From Paenibacillus anaericanus (GTDB lineage Bacteria; Bacillota; Bacilli; Paenibacillales; Paenibacillaceae), in assembly GCF_003994475.1 (NCBI RefSeq), contig NZ_RZNY01000008.1:1-64000 (forward strand): 64,000 bases of DNA, written 5' to 3'. The notes under the pieces were generated by a model. That model was not told where the DNA came from. It did no database searches and saw nothing but the letters and a program-made list of their open reading frames with translations. Both the position numbers and the translations under genes were made by a program. Within the stretch, counting starts at the first letter, position 1, and each line of letters starts with the position of its first letter. Of the stretch, positions 53,316-62,894 are shown piece by piece.

Positions 53316-55119
53316 GATGGAGAACCATAAGAAGAATAACCCTACCGCATCTGAAACTTTGAAACAATTAATTAGTTTAGGAAAGCCCTACTGGGGACGT
53401 TACTTCATTCTTTGTATTATTGTCGCTGTTCTGTCTCTGACTAGTGTTGCATTAGCAGAATCCTTGCGCCGGATCATTAATGCGACGGTGGATGGAAATA
53501 TGTCGGGTCTCGTCTCTGGTGGTATTTTTGCCGTCGCAGTGGTTGTTGTTGAAGGAGCCGGTAATTTCGCCAAAACGTATCTATCAGGTATGTTGGAATT
53601 TAAATCTGTAGCTAAGCTACAGGCCTCTGTATTATCGAAGCTAATGAAGGTCCAAATGGAGGACGTAGAGCAGTATCACTCTGCGGATCTGATTAGCCGT
53701 ATCAATGATTCAGCCCCAGCGGCACAAACAGGCATTAACGAGAAAACGATAGATATGTTCGGAAATATTTTGAAGATGGTCTTTATGCTTACGTATTTAT
53801 TGTCCCTTCAGTACATGTTAACTTTGGGAACCATACTTATTTGCGCCTTGATTCCTTTGATTATGGTCCCATTTACTCGTAAACTTCGAGCTATGCATGA
53901 GGCGAGACAACAAGTAGCAACTGAGCAGCAAACATTCATTCAAGATGCTATCCAGGGAGCAGAAGTCGTTCGTTCATTTTCGTTGGCAACGAAACTTAAG
54001 GAGCAATTTTTGAACCGAGCCAAGGATCACCTGCGGATTCATTTACGAGTCACAAGGCTCGAAGCGGTGGGATATAACTTGCCCTTTGCCGTGATTCTCG
54101 GTGGTTTGTTATATGTTCTATCATTTGGTGGTTATCTCGTAATTAAAGGAAATCTTGATGTAGGGGCAGTCGCTGCCTTTCTCATTAGCTTCGAACAAAT
54201 TTCTCAACCTGTAGCTCGGCTTTCCAGTCTGTGGACTGAATTGCAATCGTCTATGGCACAGAGCAATCGCTTATTTAACATTCTTGATTTGGAGGAGGAA
54301 GGGAAGGGCATAACGCCACAAAGTCAGGATTATAATCCTGTATTTTCTGATGGGTTTCCTTCTATCATCTTTGAGCAAGTAGGCTTCCGTTATGGGGAAG
54401 GAGCGAATGTTTTGAAAGGGCTCTCTTTTGAGATTGCGCGGGGAAAAGTTACGGCATTTGCAGGTCCAAGTGGTAGCGGTAAGAGCACGATTCTAAATCT
54501 CCTTATGTCTACATATCAACCCAATGAAGGAATGATATATTGCGGAGATACATCGCTCCGGGACATTCATCCTAAGGATTGGCGTAAAGGGATTGCTTAT
54601 GTATCACAAGATCCTTATTTGTTCACGGGTACGCTGTTTGAGAATATTGCTTGGGGCAGATCAGGTGCAACACGAGAAGATGTTATGAGTGCTGCGCGCG
54701 CTGCGGGAATTCATGATTTCATCATGACGACACCGCAACACTATGAGACGCATATTGGTGAACGCGGACTTACCCTGTCTGGTGGTGAGCGACAACGAAT
54801 GTCCATCGCAAGAGCATTTGTACGTGAGCCGAGCTTATTGATCTTGGATGAACCAACAGCTGCGCTCGATAGTCATAATGAAGAACTCGTCCAACAAGCA
54901 CTTAAAGAGCTTATGCATGAAAGGACGACCGTGGTTGTAGCCCATCGTTTGTCGACGATTCGGGATGCTGACCTCATCTATTATCTAGAAGATGGAGCAG
55001 TCGTGGAGTCTGGGACGCACAATGAACTCATGACATTGGAAGGGAAATATACGGATATGGTCTCTAAAAGTATGGATAAAGGTACTCTCCATTCTCAGAG
55101 AGAAGAGGTAGGGGCATGA
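53308..55119 (+). CDS. ABC exporter half-transporter 1
   Basis: A 603-residue fused membrane/ATPase protein. The first 320 residues have about six transmembrane helices; the ATPase has Walker A GPSGSGKST, signature LSGGERQRMSIARAF and Walker B LLILDEPTAALDS. It overlaps the regulator upstream and the second half-transporter by 4 bases, so they form a heterodimer. Substrate unknown; drug, peptide or lipid are possible. Confidence 0.92.
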   Translation: MNKMENHKKNNPTASETLKQLISLGKPYWGRYFILCIIVAVLSLTSVALAESLRRIINATVDGNMSGLVSGGIFAVAVVVVEGAGNFAKTYLSGMLEFKSVAKLQASVLSKLMKVQMEDVEQYHSADLISRINDSAPAAQTGINEKTIDMFGNILKMVFMLTYLLSLQYMLTLGTILICALIPLIMVPFTRKLRAMHEARQQVATEQQTFIQDAIQGAEVVRSFSLATKLKEQFLNRAKDHLRIHLRVTRLEAVGYNLPFAVILGGLLYVLSFGGYLVIKGNLDVGAVAAFLISFEQISQPVARLSSLWTELQSSMAQSNRLFNILDLEEEGKGITPQSQDYNPVFSDGFPSIIFEQVGFRYGEGANVLKGLSFEIARGKVTAFAGPSGSGKSTILNLLMSTYQPNEGMIYCGDTSLRDIHPKDWRKGIAYVSQDPYLFTGTLFENIAWGRSGATREDVMSAARAAGIHDFIMTTPQHYETHIGERGLTLSGGERQRMSIARAFVREPSLLILDEPTAALDSHNEELVQQALKELMHERTTVVVAHRLSTIRDADLIYYLEDGAVVESGTHNELMTLEGKYTDMVSKSMDKGTLHSQREEVGA

Positions 55120-56969
55120 ATACTAGTAATTCTAATCGTCTCTCTTTTGGACATATACTACGAAGATTATTACAATTTGTACGTCCGTATCGGATCGGTT
55201 TCATTGTCGCCATGCTGCTTCTGATTGCCAAATTAGTTATGGATGTAGGATTCGCTACGGTTCAGCAATTATTTGTTGATACCATTACTAGTGCAGATAT
55301 GAGTGCTCTACTGCGGTTGACTATGATTTGCGGTATTGCATGTTTACTCATTTTGGTTTGCCTTATGCTACAACATTACTTCCGGTTTGTGGTCCATTTC
55401 CGAATGATCTGGGAGCTTCGAGCCAATTTATTTGATAAAAGTAATCGACTGCCTTTTCGTACCCTTCAGTCCATGCATTCGGGAGACTTATCTTCTCGAA
55501 ATAATAAGGATGCGGAAAAGGCCATGAGCATGCTTGAGAGTGTTGTATTTGATCTCGCGTACAATATTCTGTTGTGTCTTGTCTCGTTTTTGTATTTGGC
55601 TCGCATGGACGTATGGATCGCACTTCTGGCGTTGGGATCAGGTCCAGTCGTGTTTCTCTCAGGTCGTTTCTTCGATCGTAGACTACGGGTATTGTCGGTG
55701 GATATTCTTACAAAGGAAGGAGAGCTTAGAGGATTATTGCAGGAAATATTGCAGGGAATGAAGGTTGTTCGAGCGTTTGGTTTGGAAGGGCCGCTACTTG
55801 AACGCTATGTAGAGCGTCGTGAGCAGTTAAATATCCTGCAGCGTAGAAGGACGATCTTATCTGGACTTTTATGGCAGTCGTCTGCCTTTGTTAATAGTAC
55901 AGTCATGGTAGCTTGTGCCGCTTTGATCTCTTATTCTGCGTTACAAGGAAATACAACATCTGGAGGTGTATTGGCCTTCGTCATATTAATGGGGCGTGTG
56001 CAGTGGCCTTTTGTACACATGTCGCAGACTTGGGGCGGTGTACAGGATGCCTTAGGAGCAGCGGATCGTGTGTTTGCTGTTCTGGATATGCCAAGTGAGA
56101 ACGATGCAAGAACAGTAGAGAAGACGACTCCACGTGAGATGACAGAGAAAGACCATTCAAAGGTAACACAGAAGTGCTCAAGTATGCCTTCGCGGGATCA
56201 AACTGCACTGAGCATACAGAATGTCTACTTTAAACACCGTTCAGTTGATGGGGGAGAATCTCTGCTCTTTAAAGGAATTAACCTACATATTGAACCTGGT
56301 GAGACGGTCGCTTTAGTTGGGCCGAGTGGTTCAGGGAAATCGACATTAGTACGGCTATGCTGTGGCTTGTATGAACCGGATGAGGGGAGTGTATCACTTT
56401 TCGGTTCATCTCTTCATGAGCAATTAGAGGAGACTCGTGCGCTTACGACTTATGTTCCGCAGAACCCCTACTTATTCTCTGGTACGATTCGTGATAATAT
56501 TGCTTTTAGTTCTGATGGGGCCTCGGAGGAGGATATTAGGGAAGTAGCCCGGCTTGCCGGAGCTGAGGAATTCATATCCAAGCTACCAGAGGGCTATAAT
56601 ACCATACTTGGTGAACATGGATCGACCCTGTCCGGTGGACAACGGCAACGTTTGGCAATTGCTCGTGCTTTCTTGCGACAAGCACCGCTGCTGCTCCTTG
56701 ATGAAGCAACGTCTGCTTTAGATAACGAATCAGAAGAACTTGTGCAACAGTCGCTGGATTTACTCATGCAGGGACGGACGACACTAGTGATTGCGCATAG
56801 GTTATCTACGGTAAGGAATGCATCACGAATTATTGTATTAGATCAGGGAGAAATTGTTGAAGAAGGTACTCATGAAGCATTAATGGTACAAGAGGGAATG
56901 TATGCGAAATTGTATAGTTTACAGTTTCAAGAAAATACAGGTGAAGAAGAAGTTGAATTCGTCAGTTAG
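55116..56969 (+). CDS. ABC exporter half-transporter 2
   Basis: A 617-residue partner of the previous protein with the same order: N-terminal transmembrane domain, then Walker A GPSGSGKST, signature LSGGQRQRLAIARAF and Walker B LLLLDEATSALDN. A short charged insertion near residue 330-365 links the domains. Co-translated through the ATGA overlap. Heterodimeric exporters of this type often have one degenerate ATP site; here both Walker B glutamates are present. Confidence 0.92.
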   Translation: MNTSNSNRLSFGHILRRLLQFVRPYRIGFIVAMLLLIAKLVMDVGFATVQQLFVDTITSADMSALLRLTMICGIACLLILVCLMLQHYFRFVVHFRMIWELRANLFDKSNRLPFRTLQSMHSGDLSSRNNKDAEKAMSMLESVVFDLAYNILLCLVSFLYLARMDVWIALLALGSGPVVFLSGRFFDRRLRVLSVDILTKEGELRGLLQEILQGMKVVRAFGLEGPLLERYVERREQLNILQRRRTILSGLLWQSSAFVNSTVMVACAALISYSALQGNTTSGGVLAFVILMGRVQWPFVHMSQTWGGVQDALGAADRVFAVLDMPSENDARTVEKTTPREMTEKDHSKVTQKCSSMPSRDQTALSIQNVYFKHRSVDGGESLLFKGINLHIEPGETVALVGPSGSGKSTLVRLCCGLYEPDEGSVSLFGSSLHEQLEETRALTTYVPQNPYLFSGTIRDNIAFSSDGASEEDIREVARLAGAEEFISKLPEGYNTILGEHGSTLSGGQRQRLAIARAFLRQAPLLLLDEATSALDNESEELVQQSLDLLMQGRTTLVIAHRLSTVRNASRIIVLDQGEIVEEGTHEALMVQEGMYAKLYSLQFQENTGEEEVEFVS

Positions 56970-56997
56970 TACCACTAGCAACATAATCAATATATAC

Positions 56998-57033
56998 GGG
57001 GTACCCTCCTTTTAAGGAAGGTAGCCCGCCTAT
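56998..57033. terminator. Possible terminator after the exporter genes
   Basis: CGGG-TACC-TCCTT / AAGGA-GGTA-CCCG inverted repeat, without a good T tract. Confidence 0.4.
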
Positions 57034-57116
57034 TTGTGTCAGGCAATACATCAAAATAGTGCAACAAATGAACAGAATAATGGTTGTTAGATCATAGTGA
57101 TGAGGTATAATTATAA

Positions 57117-57130
57117 TGAAAACGCTTTAT
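57117..57130. promoter_or_regulatory. cre-like site before the response regulator gene
   Basis: TGAAAACGCTTTAT matches TGWAANCGNTNWCA except for the last two bases. It lies about 70 bases upstream of the start. Confidence 0.4.
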
Positions 57131-57200
57131 TGTCGGAGGGCAGAGTAGTTTTGTTCGCTAGAAAGTAGCCTTATATTTTTTCCGGCAGGAGGAATAACCA

Positions 57201-58760
57201 ATGATAAAAGTGCTGATTGTAGATGATGAACCGAAGTTAAGAGAAGGTCTACGGTCTTTTATAGACTGGGAATCTCTTGGTTATACCGTGGTAGATACGG
57301 CGGCGAATGGTAACGAGGCTTTGGTTAAATTCGAACAGTATAAACCAGATCTGGTCCTAGCAGATATTCGTATGCCAGGAATGAACGGATTGCAACTGAT
57401 CCAGAAATTACGCGAGATCGACACCGATTTACACATATTAATATTGAGTGGTTACGCTGATTTTGATTATGCGAAACAGGCTATTACGCATCGAGCGGAC
57501 GGCTATCTGTTAAAACCGGTGGATGAAGATGAACTAATCAGCTACTTGAACAAAATTAAAACGGAAATTCAGAGTGAGCAAGTCAATGAACAGTGGCGTA
57601 ATGTCACCAAAGTCTGGACCCGTGAGGCGCTGATTCTATCTGTATTGAGTGAACCCAAGGCTGAGGACGAGGATGCCACCGTTCTTAGCAAGAAGGCCGA
57701 AGAACTGGGGTTGTTGTGGAAACATTATCAGGTGTTATTGATCTCGGTTCAATCCCAGGATGAAACGGATACGAAAACTCTAACTATGCTTAAAAGAAGA
57801 TTAATGGAAGCCTTTGAGGATACCGGGCGCGGGTGGGTATTTTATATGCATTCTCAGATGGGGGTATTGCTAAAGGAGCCGCTGCTAAGTGTGGAAAGGG
57901 AGGCAATATATAAGGAGATAGAGTCCCTAGTGATTGATACAGGTGACTATTTTAGTGTTGCATTAGGACAGAAGGTGAGCACCTTTAATGAGATAGGACA
58001 ATCGTATAGTGATGCTCGTGAGCTGATCAAACTTCACTTTTTTCTAGATAATGGAATGATACTCTGTGCTGACTCTCTATCTAGTGCAGAACATAATAAT
58101 GAAGATTGTGTGGATATAAATGCTCATACATTTAGTGATCAGATTTATTACGCTCTGGACATCGGGAATCAAGAGGTTATGAAATCATTGGTTCATCGGG
58201 CGGGGCAGTTCTTGGTCTCCGAGGGATATAATGAAATGGAGATCAAACGGCGATTTGCAGAGATATTAACCTCTATTCATGGAAAAGTATTGAAGCAGTC
58301 TCCTGAACTTCAGAGCCGTAGTAAAGAATATGCTGATTATCTAACAGAAATTTATGGAGTTCGAACGATCCGATCGTTGTTTGAAAAAATTGATTTCTTT
58401 CTGCTACAGATGATGAATCATTTGCGAGAAGGGGGCAAACAGCGAGAAGTCAAGATTATGTTAGATCTCATCAATCGGAACTTTGGTGATAACCTTAAAC
58501 TGGAGACACTGTCGAGTGTCCTGAATTATAACAGTGCATATTTAGGGAAATTATTTAAGAATGAGACAGGTGAATATTTCAATACTTATCTTGATAAAGT
58601 ACGGATGGAGAAGGCCAAAGCACTATTGGAAGAGGGCTTCAAAGTCTACCAGGTTGCCGAAAAAGTAGGCTATACGAATGTGGATTACTTCCATAGTAAA
58701 TTCAGAAAATATGTAGGAACTTCCCCTTCAGCCTATCGTAAAGAAGTAGCTAACGCCTAA
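57201..58760 (+). CDS. YesN-type response regulator (REC plus AraC HTH)
   Basis: A 519-residue two-component regulator. The receiver domain has the acidic pair in IVDDEP, the phosphorylated Asp55 in LVLADIRMPG and Lys near 105 in LLKPVDEDEL. Residues 150-400 are a linker domain. Residues 410-515 are an AraC double HTH (VYQVAEKVGYTNVDYFHSKF). Such proteins normally pair with a YesM sensor kinase, but none is adjacent. It likely controls the GH3 gene downstream. Family certain, partner and target inferred. Confidence 0.92.
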   Translation: MIKVLIVDDEPKLREGLRSFIDWESLGYTVVDTAANGNEALVKFEQYKPDLVLADIRMPGMNGLQLIQKLREIDTDLHILILSGYADFDYAKQAITHRADGYLLKPVDEDELISYLNKIKTEIQSEQVNEQWRNVTKVWTREALILSVLSEPKAEDEDATVLSKKAEELGLLWKHYQVLLISVQSQDETDTKTLTMLKRRLMEAFEDTGRGWVFYMHSQMGVLLKEPLLSVEREAIYKEIESLVIDTGDYFSVALGQKVSTFNEIGQSYSDARELIKLHFFLDNGMILCADSLSSAEHNNEDCVDINAHTFSDQIYYALDIGNQEVMKSLVHRAGQFLVSEGYNEMEIKRRFAEILTSIHGKVLKQSPELQSRSKEYADYLTEIYGVRTIRSLFEKIDFFLLQMMNHLREGGKQREVKIMLDLINRNFGDNLKLETLSSVLNYNSAYLGKLFKNETGEYFNTYLDKVRMEKAKALLEEGFKVYQVAEKVGYTNVDYFHSKFRKYVGTSPSAYRKEVANA

Positions 58761-58777
58761 AGATTAAGATTTAAGCG

Positions 58778-58818
58778 GGTGTCCCGAAGTCAGGAATTGG
58801 CTCGGGACGCCCTTTTTC
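58778..58818 (+). terminator. Terminator after the response regulator gene
   Basis: GGGTGTCCCGA/TCGGGACGCCC hairpin and five T. Confidence 0.85.
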
Positions 58819-58987
58819 TCTGTCTGGTCGGATAAGGTCTAACAACATTTCGTACACATAGCGTCCTACCACAACAATCACTTAACGTTTCTGCTTTATA
58901 ATTTTCTATATTTTTATATGAAAACAGGACTAATTATGTGTGTAGGAAGGTCGGACTAGTAACGTTATGATAATCTTGGGTGAATTT

Positions 58988-59001
58988 TAATAGCGCTTTC
59001 A
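58988..59001. promoter_or_regulatory. cre-like site before the GH3 gene
   Basis: TAATAGCGCTTTCA fits the CcpA consensus TGWAANCGNTNWCA at all but two fixed positions; it lies about 35 bases upstream of the start. Confidence 0.4.
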
Positions 59002-59033
59002 ATTTTATAACTACACAGAGATGAGGTATTTAT

Positions 59034-61874
59034 ATGCAGGATACCAAGAACACTTTTCTTTATCAGAATCACAATCTTCCATTGGAAGATCGCGTGAATG
59101 ATTTGATCTCCCAATTTACGCTAGACGAAAAAATTGAGCTTATGTGTCAATATCAGACGGAGATTCCACGGCTTGGTGTGAAAAAATATAAACATGGCAC
59201 GGAAGGCGCACATGGGATTGCTTGGCTCGGCGAAGCTACTGTTTTTCCTCAGAATACAGGACTCGCTTGTACTTGGAACCCAGAGCTCATGCACGAAATC
59301 GGCTCAGTGATCGGTGATGAAGCGCGGATTTATTTCGGGCGTGACCCAGCCATTAATGGATTAACTGTGTGGGCTCCAACTGTAGATATGGAACGTGATC
59401 CACGTTGGGGACGTACAGAGGAAGCATATGGAGAGGATCCTTATTTGACGGGGAGATTATCTACAGAACTCGTTAAGGGAATGCAAGGTGATCATCCTTT
59501 TTATTACAAAACAGTAGCCACGTTGAAACACTTTTACGGTAACAATAACGAAATTGACCGGGGGACTGCGTCCGTAAGTATTGATCCTCGGAACAAGTGG
59601 GAGTATTACTTAAAAGCATTTGAGCCTGCTTTCCGTGAGGGCGGGGCTGGCTCGATGATGACGGCGTATAACGGCATCAATGGAACACCATGCAACCTGA
59701 ACAATGAAGTGAACGAGATTGTTAAGAGCCAATGGGGGATGGATGGTTTTGTGGTCGGCGATGCCGGTGATGTCCTCGGTACAGTCATGGATCATGGATA
59801 TGTCCAGTCTTATGCTGAAGCGGTTGCTAGAACGGTTAAAGCAGGAATAGATAGTATTACAGATGATCAGGATATATCGTTTCGGGCGATTCGAGATGCG
59901 CTGGAGCAAGGCCTACTGGCAGAAAGCGATTTAGATCATGCGCTGCGAAATACTTTCCGTGTACGTTTCCGTCTTGGTGAATTTGACCCAGCTGAGGTTA
60001 ATCCTTACAGTCATGTGCCAGAATCCAAACTGTGCGCACCTGAGCATGCAGAATTGTCATTAACTGCAGCGCGTGAAAGTGTAGTGTTACTGAAGAATAA
60101 CGGTCTTTTACCGCTGCGAAAAGATGGTGGGACTATAGCTGTCATTGGACCGCTAGCAGATGAAGCATTCACGGATTGGTATAGTGGAACGCCTCCATAT
60201 CGAGTTACTCCGCTACAGGGAGTGAAGGAGACGGTCGCCGGTAGCCTTGTTCATTACAAGAGTGGGTTAGATCGAATTGTCATTCGCTCTGTAACAACTG
60301 GGAAATATGTCGGTGTGGCAACCGGAGAGAAGGCAGCACTCGTGGCTGACCGCGATAACATTCAAGAAGCTGAAGTGTTCGAACGGACGGATTGGGGTTG
60401 GGGAAGTACTACGTTACGCTCACTCAATCTTGGTAAATTTATTACAGAGACAGATGAAGGTATTTTGACTGTAACGGCCCAAGATGCTCGGGGGTGGTTT
60501 GTCAAAGAGGTATTTAGTTTTGAAGATACTTCTACTGGGGATTCTTTCTACATGAAGTCATGGGAAGGTAAACGTCTTTCCTTGAATGATAAGCAAGAGT
60601 TTACCCTCCATGCTGGAGATGAATCTAGTGATACTGGTGAAAGCTTCTACATTGAAGTGGTTCAGGATGGGATCAAAGAAGCGGTGAACGCGGCCAAATC
60701 TGCGGAGACTGCTGTTGTGATTGTTGGTAATAATCCTTTCATTAATGGTAAAGAAACAATAGATCGCCCAGACATTACGCTACCTGCTTACCAGCAAGAA
60801 TTAATTCAAGCTGTGTACAAAGCCAATCCGAACACCGTCGTTGTTATCGTTGGAAGTTACCCATTTGCCGTAAATTGGGAGAATGAACATATTCCATCTA
60901 TTATATATACCTCACATGCAGGCCAAGAGTTAGGTCATGCCGTGGCAGATGTGTTATATGGCGACTATAACCCGGCTGGAAGATTAAACATGACCTGGTA
61001 TTCCTCCGTATCCCAGCTTCCAGCTTTGATGGATTACGATATTATCGAGGGCAAACGGACCTATCAATATTTTGACGGAAAAGTATTATATCCATTCGGA
61101 CATGGATTAAGCTATACCAACTTTGATTATAGCGGACTGTCTCTAAGTCGGTCTGAGGTAAAAGAAGATGAGTGTGTTAGGGTATCTGTGATTGTACGAA
61201 ATACGGGTGAAATGGATGGAGATGAAGTTGTACAGCTGTATGTGAGAGCAAATGCTTCACGAGTCAAGCGGCCATTAAAGACACTCAAGGGTTTCAAACG
61301 TATACACCTTCATGCTGGTGAAGAGGAAACCGTTGTATTCGAGTTGAAGACATCTGAACTCGCTATATGGGATGTAACCCGTGATCGATATTGCGTTGAG
61401 AGTGGGATCTATACTGTAATGATAGGTTGTTCCTCTGAGGATATTGCTGTGGTTGCTACAATCCCTGTCGCTGGAGAAGTTATTCCACCACGTTGTTTGG
61501 ACGAAGCGGTTAGGGCTGTTAACTATGATAGTTATAGCCGTGTCTATATTGATGAATGCCGTGAGGGCGGGGAGAGTGTACGCACGGTGGATGGGAACGG
61601 GTGGATCTCATTCCATGATGTTGAATTCGGAAATGGGGCGTCCAAGTTCGAGGCCAGAGTATCAGGCCATATTCTTGGTGGGGAGATAGCTATCTCGCTA
61701 GATTCCGGTACTTCTGAAGAACAACAAATCATTGCAACTTGCCAAGTTCCACCAACAGGTGGCAGGCAAGCATGGACGACGGTATCCCTCCCTGTGGAGG
61801 GATTGCCGGGTCGCCGCAATTTACGCCTAACATTGAAAGGTGAGGTTCAAGTCAGCTGGTTCCGCATGGTATAA
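59034..61874 (+). CDS. Large GH3 glycoside hydrolase with inserted beta-trefoil-like domain
   Basis: A 946-residue cytosolic glycosidase, probably a beta-xylosidase or alpha-L-arabinosidase. The GH3 N-terminal barrel has WAPTVDMERDPRWGRTEEAY, TLKHFYGNN and the nucleophile Asp243 in FVVGDAGDV. Residues about 410-542 hold three repeats (IRSVTTGKYV, LRSLNLGKFI, MKSWEGKRLS), a likely beta-trefoil inserted in the C-terminal sandwich. An FN3-like domain (about 700-775) and a CBM6-like domain (about 818-946) follow. No signal peptide. It carries an upstream cre-like site and overlaps the next, convergent gene by 28 bases. Confidence 0.88.
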   Translation: MQDTKNTFLYQNHNLPLEDRVNDLISQFTLDEKIELMCQYQTEIPRLGVKKYKHGTEGAHGIAWLGEATVFPQNTGLACTWNPELMHEIGSVIGDEARIYFGRDPAINGLTVWAPTVDMERDPRWGRTEEAYGEDPYLTGRLSTELVKGMQGDHPFYYKTVATLKHFYGNNNEIDRGTASVSIDPRNKWEYYLKAFEPAFREGGAGSMMTAYNGINGTPCNLNNEVNEIVKSQWGMDGFVVGDAGDVLGTVMDHGYVQSYAEAVARTVKAGIDSITDDQDISFRAIRDALEQGLLAESDLDHALRNTFRVRFRLGEFDPAEVNPYSHVPESKLCAPEHAELSLTAARESVVLLKNNGLLPLRKDGGTIAVIGPLADEAFTDWYSGTPPYRVTPLQGVKETVAGSLVHYKSGLDRIVIRSVTTGKYVGVATGEKAALVADRDNIQEAEVFERTDWGWGSTTLRSLNLGKFITETDEGILTVTAQDARGWFVKEVFSFEDTSTGDSFYMKSWEGKRLSLNDKQEFTLHAGDESSDTGESFYIEVVQDGIKEAVNAAKSAETAVVIVGNNPFINGKETIDRPDITLPAYQQELIQAVYKANPNTVVVIVGSYPFAVNWENEHIPSIIYTSHAGQELGHAVADVLYGDYNPAGRLNMTWYSSVSQLPALMDYDIIEGKRTYQYFDGKVLYPFGHGLSYTNFDYSGLSLSRSEVKEDECVRVSVIVRNTGEMDGDEVVQLYVRANASRVKRPLKTLKGFKRIHLHAGEEETVVFELKTSELAIWDVTRDRYCVESGIYTVMIGCSSEDIAVVATIPVAGEVIPPRCLDEAVRAVNYDSYSRVYIDECREGGESVRTVDGNGWISFHDVEFGNGASKFEARVSGHILGGEIAISLDSGTSEEQQIIATCQVPPTGGRQAWTTVSLPVEGLPGRRNLRLTLKGEVQVSWFRMV

Positions 61875-62758
61875 AGATAGTTTTTGCGGAATTCCGAAGG
61901 TGAAGAATTCATCGTTTTTCGGAATACACGGATGAAATAACTGATGTTATCGTATCCCACTTCAAGTGCAATATCGGATATTTTTTTGTCAGGCTGCCTG
62001 AGTAGTTCGACAGCCTGACGTATCCGATAGGAATTGATGTAATCCATCGGAGTTTGCCGAGTCATCGATTTAAAGAATCGACAGAATTGCCCTTCACTCA
62101 TCGGAATAAGAGCAGCGAGCTCAGAGAGCCGAATGGGATTTTCATAATTTTGCTGAATATAGAGGATAACCGTCTTCAACCGGTCAATCTTGGAGGACTG
62201 AATCCGATTGTTTGAAATACGATTGCAGGAAATTTGATGACGCGTGATCTCGGATAACATCAAGTACAAATGACCTTTGATAGCGCCTTCATAACCTGGA
62301 GAAGCAGTACTGCAATTATTCATGATCGATGTGATGTGATTCAGAAGAGATATTTCACATTCAGCTTCACTCTGAATGAGCCGAGGAAAGGTCGATTTTC
62401 GCTCTTGAAGCGGAAGTACTAGATTATCTTGCACTGCATCGTAATGCGCACTCGCTAGAAAATTGACATCAAATACGAGTGAAAAAAACGAACAACCTGT
62501 CTTTCCGAGGGCATGAGCGGCATGGATATCCCCTCCATCGATAAATACGGCTTGTCCAGCGCGTACAGGGAAATAGTCTGTGTCGACTTGAAATAGTGTC
62601 TCTCCTTCAATACAGTAGAAAAACTCAGCTTCGTCATGCCAATGACAGTCAATTACATGCTCTCCAGGTCCATATTGGAACCAGTATTTTCCGAATGGGA
62701 GATGTTCATCCCCATGACTACGGCTTTCTTTTAAAGAGCGACGCAGAGCTTGATCCAT
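61847..62758 (-). CDS. AraC-family regulator with N-terminal cupin
   Basis: A 303-residue regulator, read from ATG 62758 after GAGGTG (the GTG at 62767 is in that ribosome site). Residues 25-115 form a cupin (HVIDCHWHDEAEFFYCIEGE, VRAGQAVFIDGGDIHAAHAL). Residues 200-295 are the AraC HTH pair (IRLSELAALIPMSEGQFCRF, ISDIALEVGYDNISYFIRVF). It is divergent from the GH31 gene, its likely target, and its 3' end overlaps that of the GH3 gene by 28 bases. Confidence 0.88.
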   Translation of the reverse strand: MDQALRRSLKESRSHGDEHLPFGKYWFQYGPGEHVIDCHWHDEAEFFYCIEGETLFQVDTDYFPVRAGQAVFIDGGDIHAAHALGKTGCSFFSLVFDVNFLASAHYDAVQDNLVLPLQERKSTFPRLIQSEAECEISLLNHITSIMNNCSTASPGYEGAIKGHLYLMLSEITRHQISCNRISNNRIQSSKIDRLKTVILYIQQNYENPIRLSELAALIPMSEGQFCRFFKSMTRQTPMDYINSYRIRQAVELLRQPDKKISDIALEVGYDNISYFIRVFRKTMNSSPSEFRKNYLYTMRNQLT

Positions 62759-62894
62759 GTTCTTCACCTCATCAATATAGTGTTATAAAAACATCTAATT
62801 ATGTAAGTTTGTTAATAATGTAATCAGTATAATGCAAGTATAAAACGTATTAGTTATTATCACAACATGAGAAAAATGAAAGGTGGTTTTTAAT

